Of a stretch of 64,000 nucleotides of DNA, positions 63,672 to 64,000 are shown one piece after another (the first letter of the stretch is position 1; each line of letters starts with the position of its first letter). The stretch is taken from assembly GCF_037325665.1 (NCBI RefSeq), contig NC_090255.1:28405097-28469096 (forward strand), written 5' to 3'. Origin of the DNA: Littorina saxatilis. Taxonomy: Eukaryota > Mollusca > Gastropoda > Littorinimorpha > Littorinidae. A model generated the notes under the pieces. It made no database searches, was not told the DNA's origin, and was given only the letters and a program-made list of their open reading frames with translations. A program made the translations under genes and the position numbers.

Positions 63672-63936
63672 ATACATTCTTCTTCACACCCGTCAATCAG
63701 AGGTAAAATAACCATAATATGTCTCCCTCCATAATGTAACCCGTTTTGGTTTTGTGCTGCTTTTGCTTTTGCGTTTTGTTTTCCTGTGTATTCGTTGTCC
63801 CGAAGAAGCCTCCGTTGGCCGCGACAATTCGACCTTGCCTTTGTGCTGTCTTTGTGTTGGTGAGTACAGATCTCTTTTGTTTATCAACATGACATTACTA
63901 TCAAATGAATAATAATTTAATTTGTTGTTACTCCAG

Positions 63937-64000
63937 ACGGTAGCAGAAGAGCAGCCCGACCCCTCACAGTGGGACGAGTGTGACGGAGACGTGACGATGG
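63937..64000 (+). CDS. Unknown coiled-coil / disordered protein, exon 10 (continues off the window)
   Basis: Acceptor TGTTACTCCAG, phase 0. It reads TVAEEQPDPSQWDECDGDVT then M to the window edge. Acidic. The gene continues to the right. Confidence 0.72.

Overview
This is nuclear DNA of an animal, most likely a marine gastropod mollusc. The genes are intron-rich, GT-AG introns are kilobases long, and microsatellites and short repeats are very dense. The tRNA-headed SINE families with (GTTT)n tails look molluscan. A littorinid-type snail is my best guess, but that is inference from repeat style, not proof.

Four host genes can be assembled from exon phases and splice sites. (1) Minus strand, 8185 to 3113: the first three coding exons of an astacin-like zinc metalloprotease. 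They give a signal peptide, a short helical piece, then a long acidic Ser/Thr-rich propeptide ending in FEGDI, a basic cleavage site and the first residues of the protease domain; the rest lies off the left edge. (2) Plus strand, about 29.1-31.2 kb: a three-exon conserved protein of unknown function whose first exon has an unresolved frame change. (3) Minus strand, 45967 to 41596: a complete four-exon, 177-residue, pinocchio-like Cys-rich protein whose first intron looks like a GC-AG intron. (4) Plus strand, 47809 to the right edge: at least ten coding exons, about 1,130 residues so far, of a coiled-coil then largely disordered protein that I do not recognise. It has Ser-Pro-rich tandem repeats and a decayed duplicate of one exon. 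Genes 3 and 4 are head to head, 1.84 kb apart.

Almost everything else is mobile DNA, much of it nested. A nearly full-length CR1/L2-like LINE (about 20.9-28.6 kb) has an SGNH-esterase ORF1 and an endonuclease-RT ORF2 split by one frameshift. A 0.56 kb HINE-like element has landed in the LINE's 3' UTR. A young Ty3/Gypsy LTR element (49951-54153) with identical LTRs and a 5-bp target duplication sits inside a MITE within intron 1 of gene 4. That intron also holds a second HINE-like family nested inside another MITE. SINEs, TTAA-flanked elements, a 1.27 kb foldback element and several hairpin MITEs fill the introns of all the genes.

The observations I rate highest are: the HINE-like family in three copies carrying back-to-back perfect DR1 nuclear-receptor half-site pairs; the unknown gene 4 with its repeat-rich tail and duplicated exon; the modular SINE at 34 kb that joins the head of one family to the body of another; and the well dated nested insertions.
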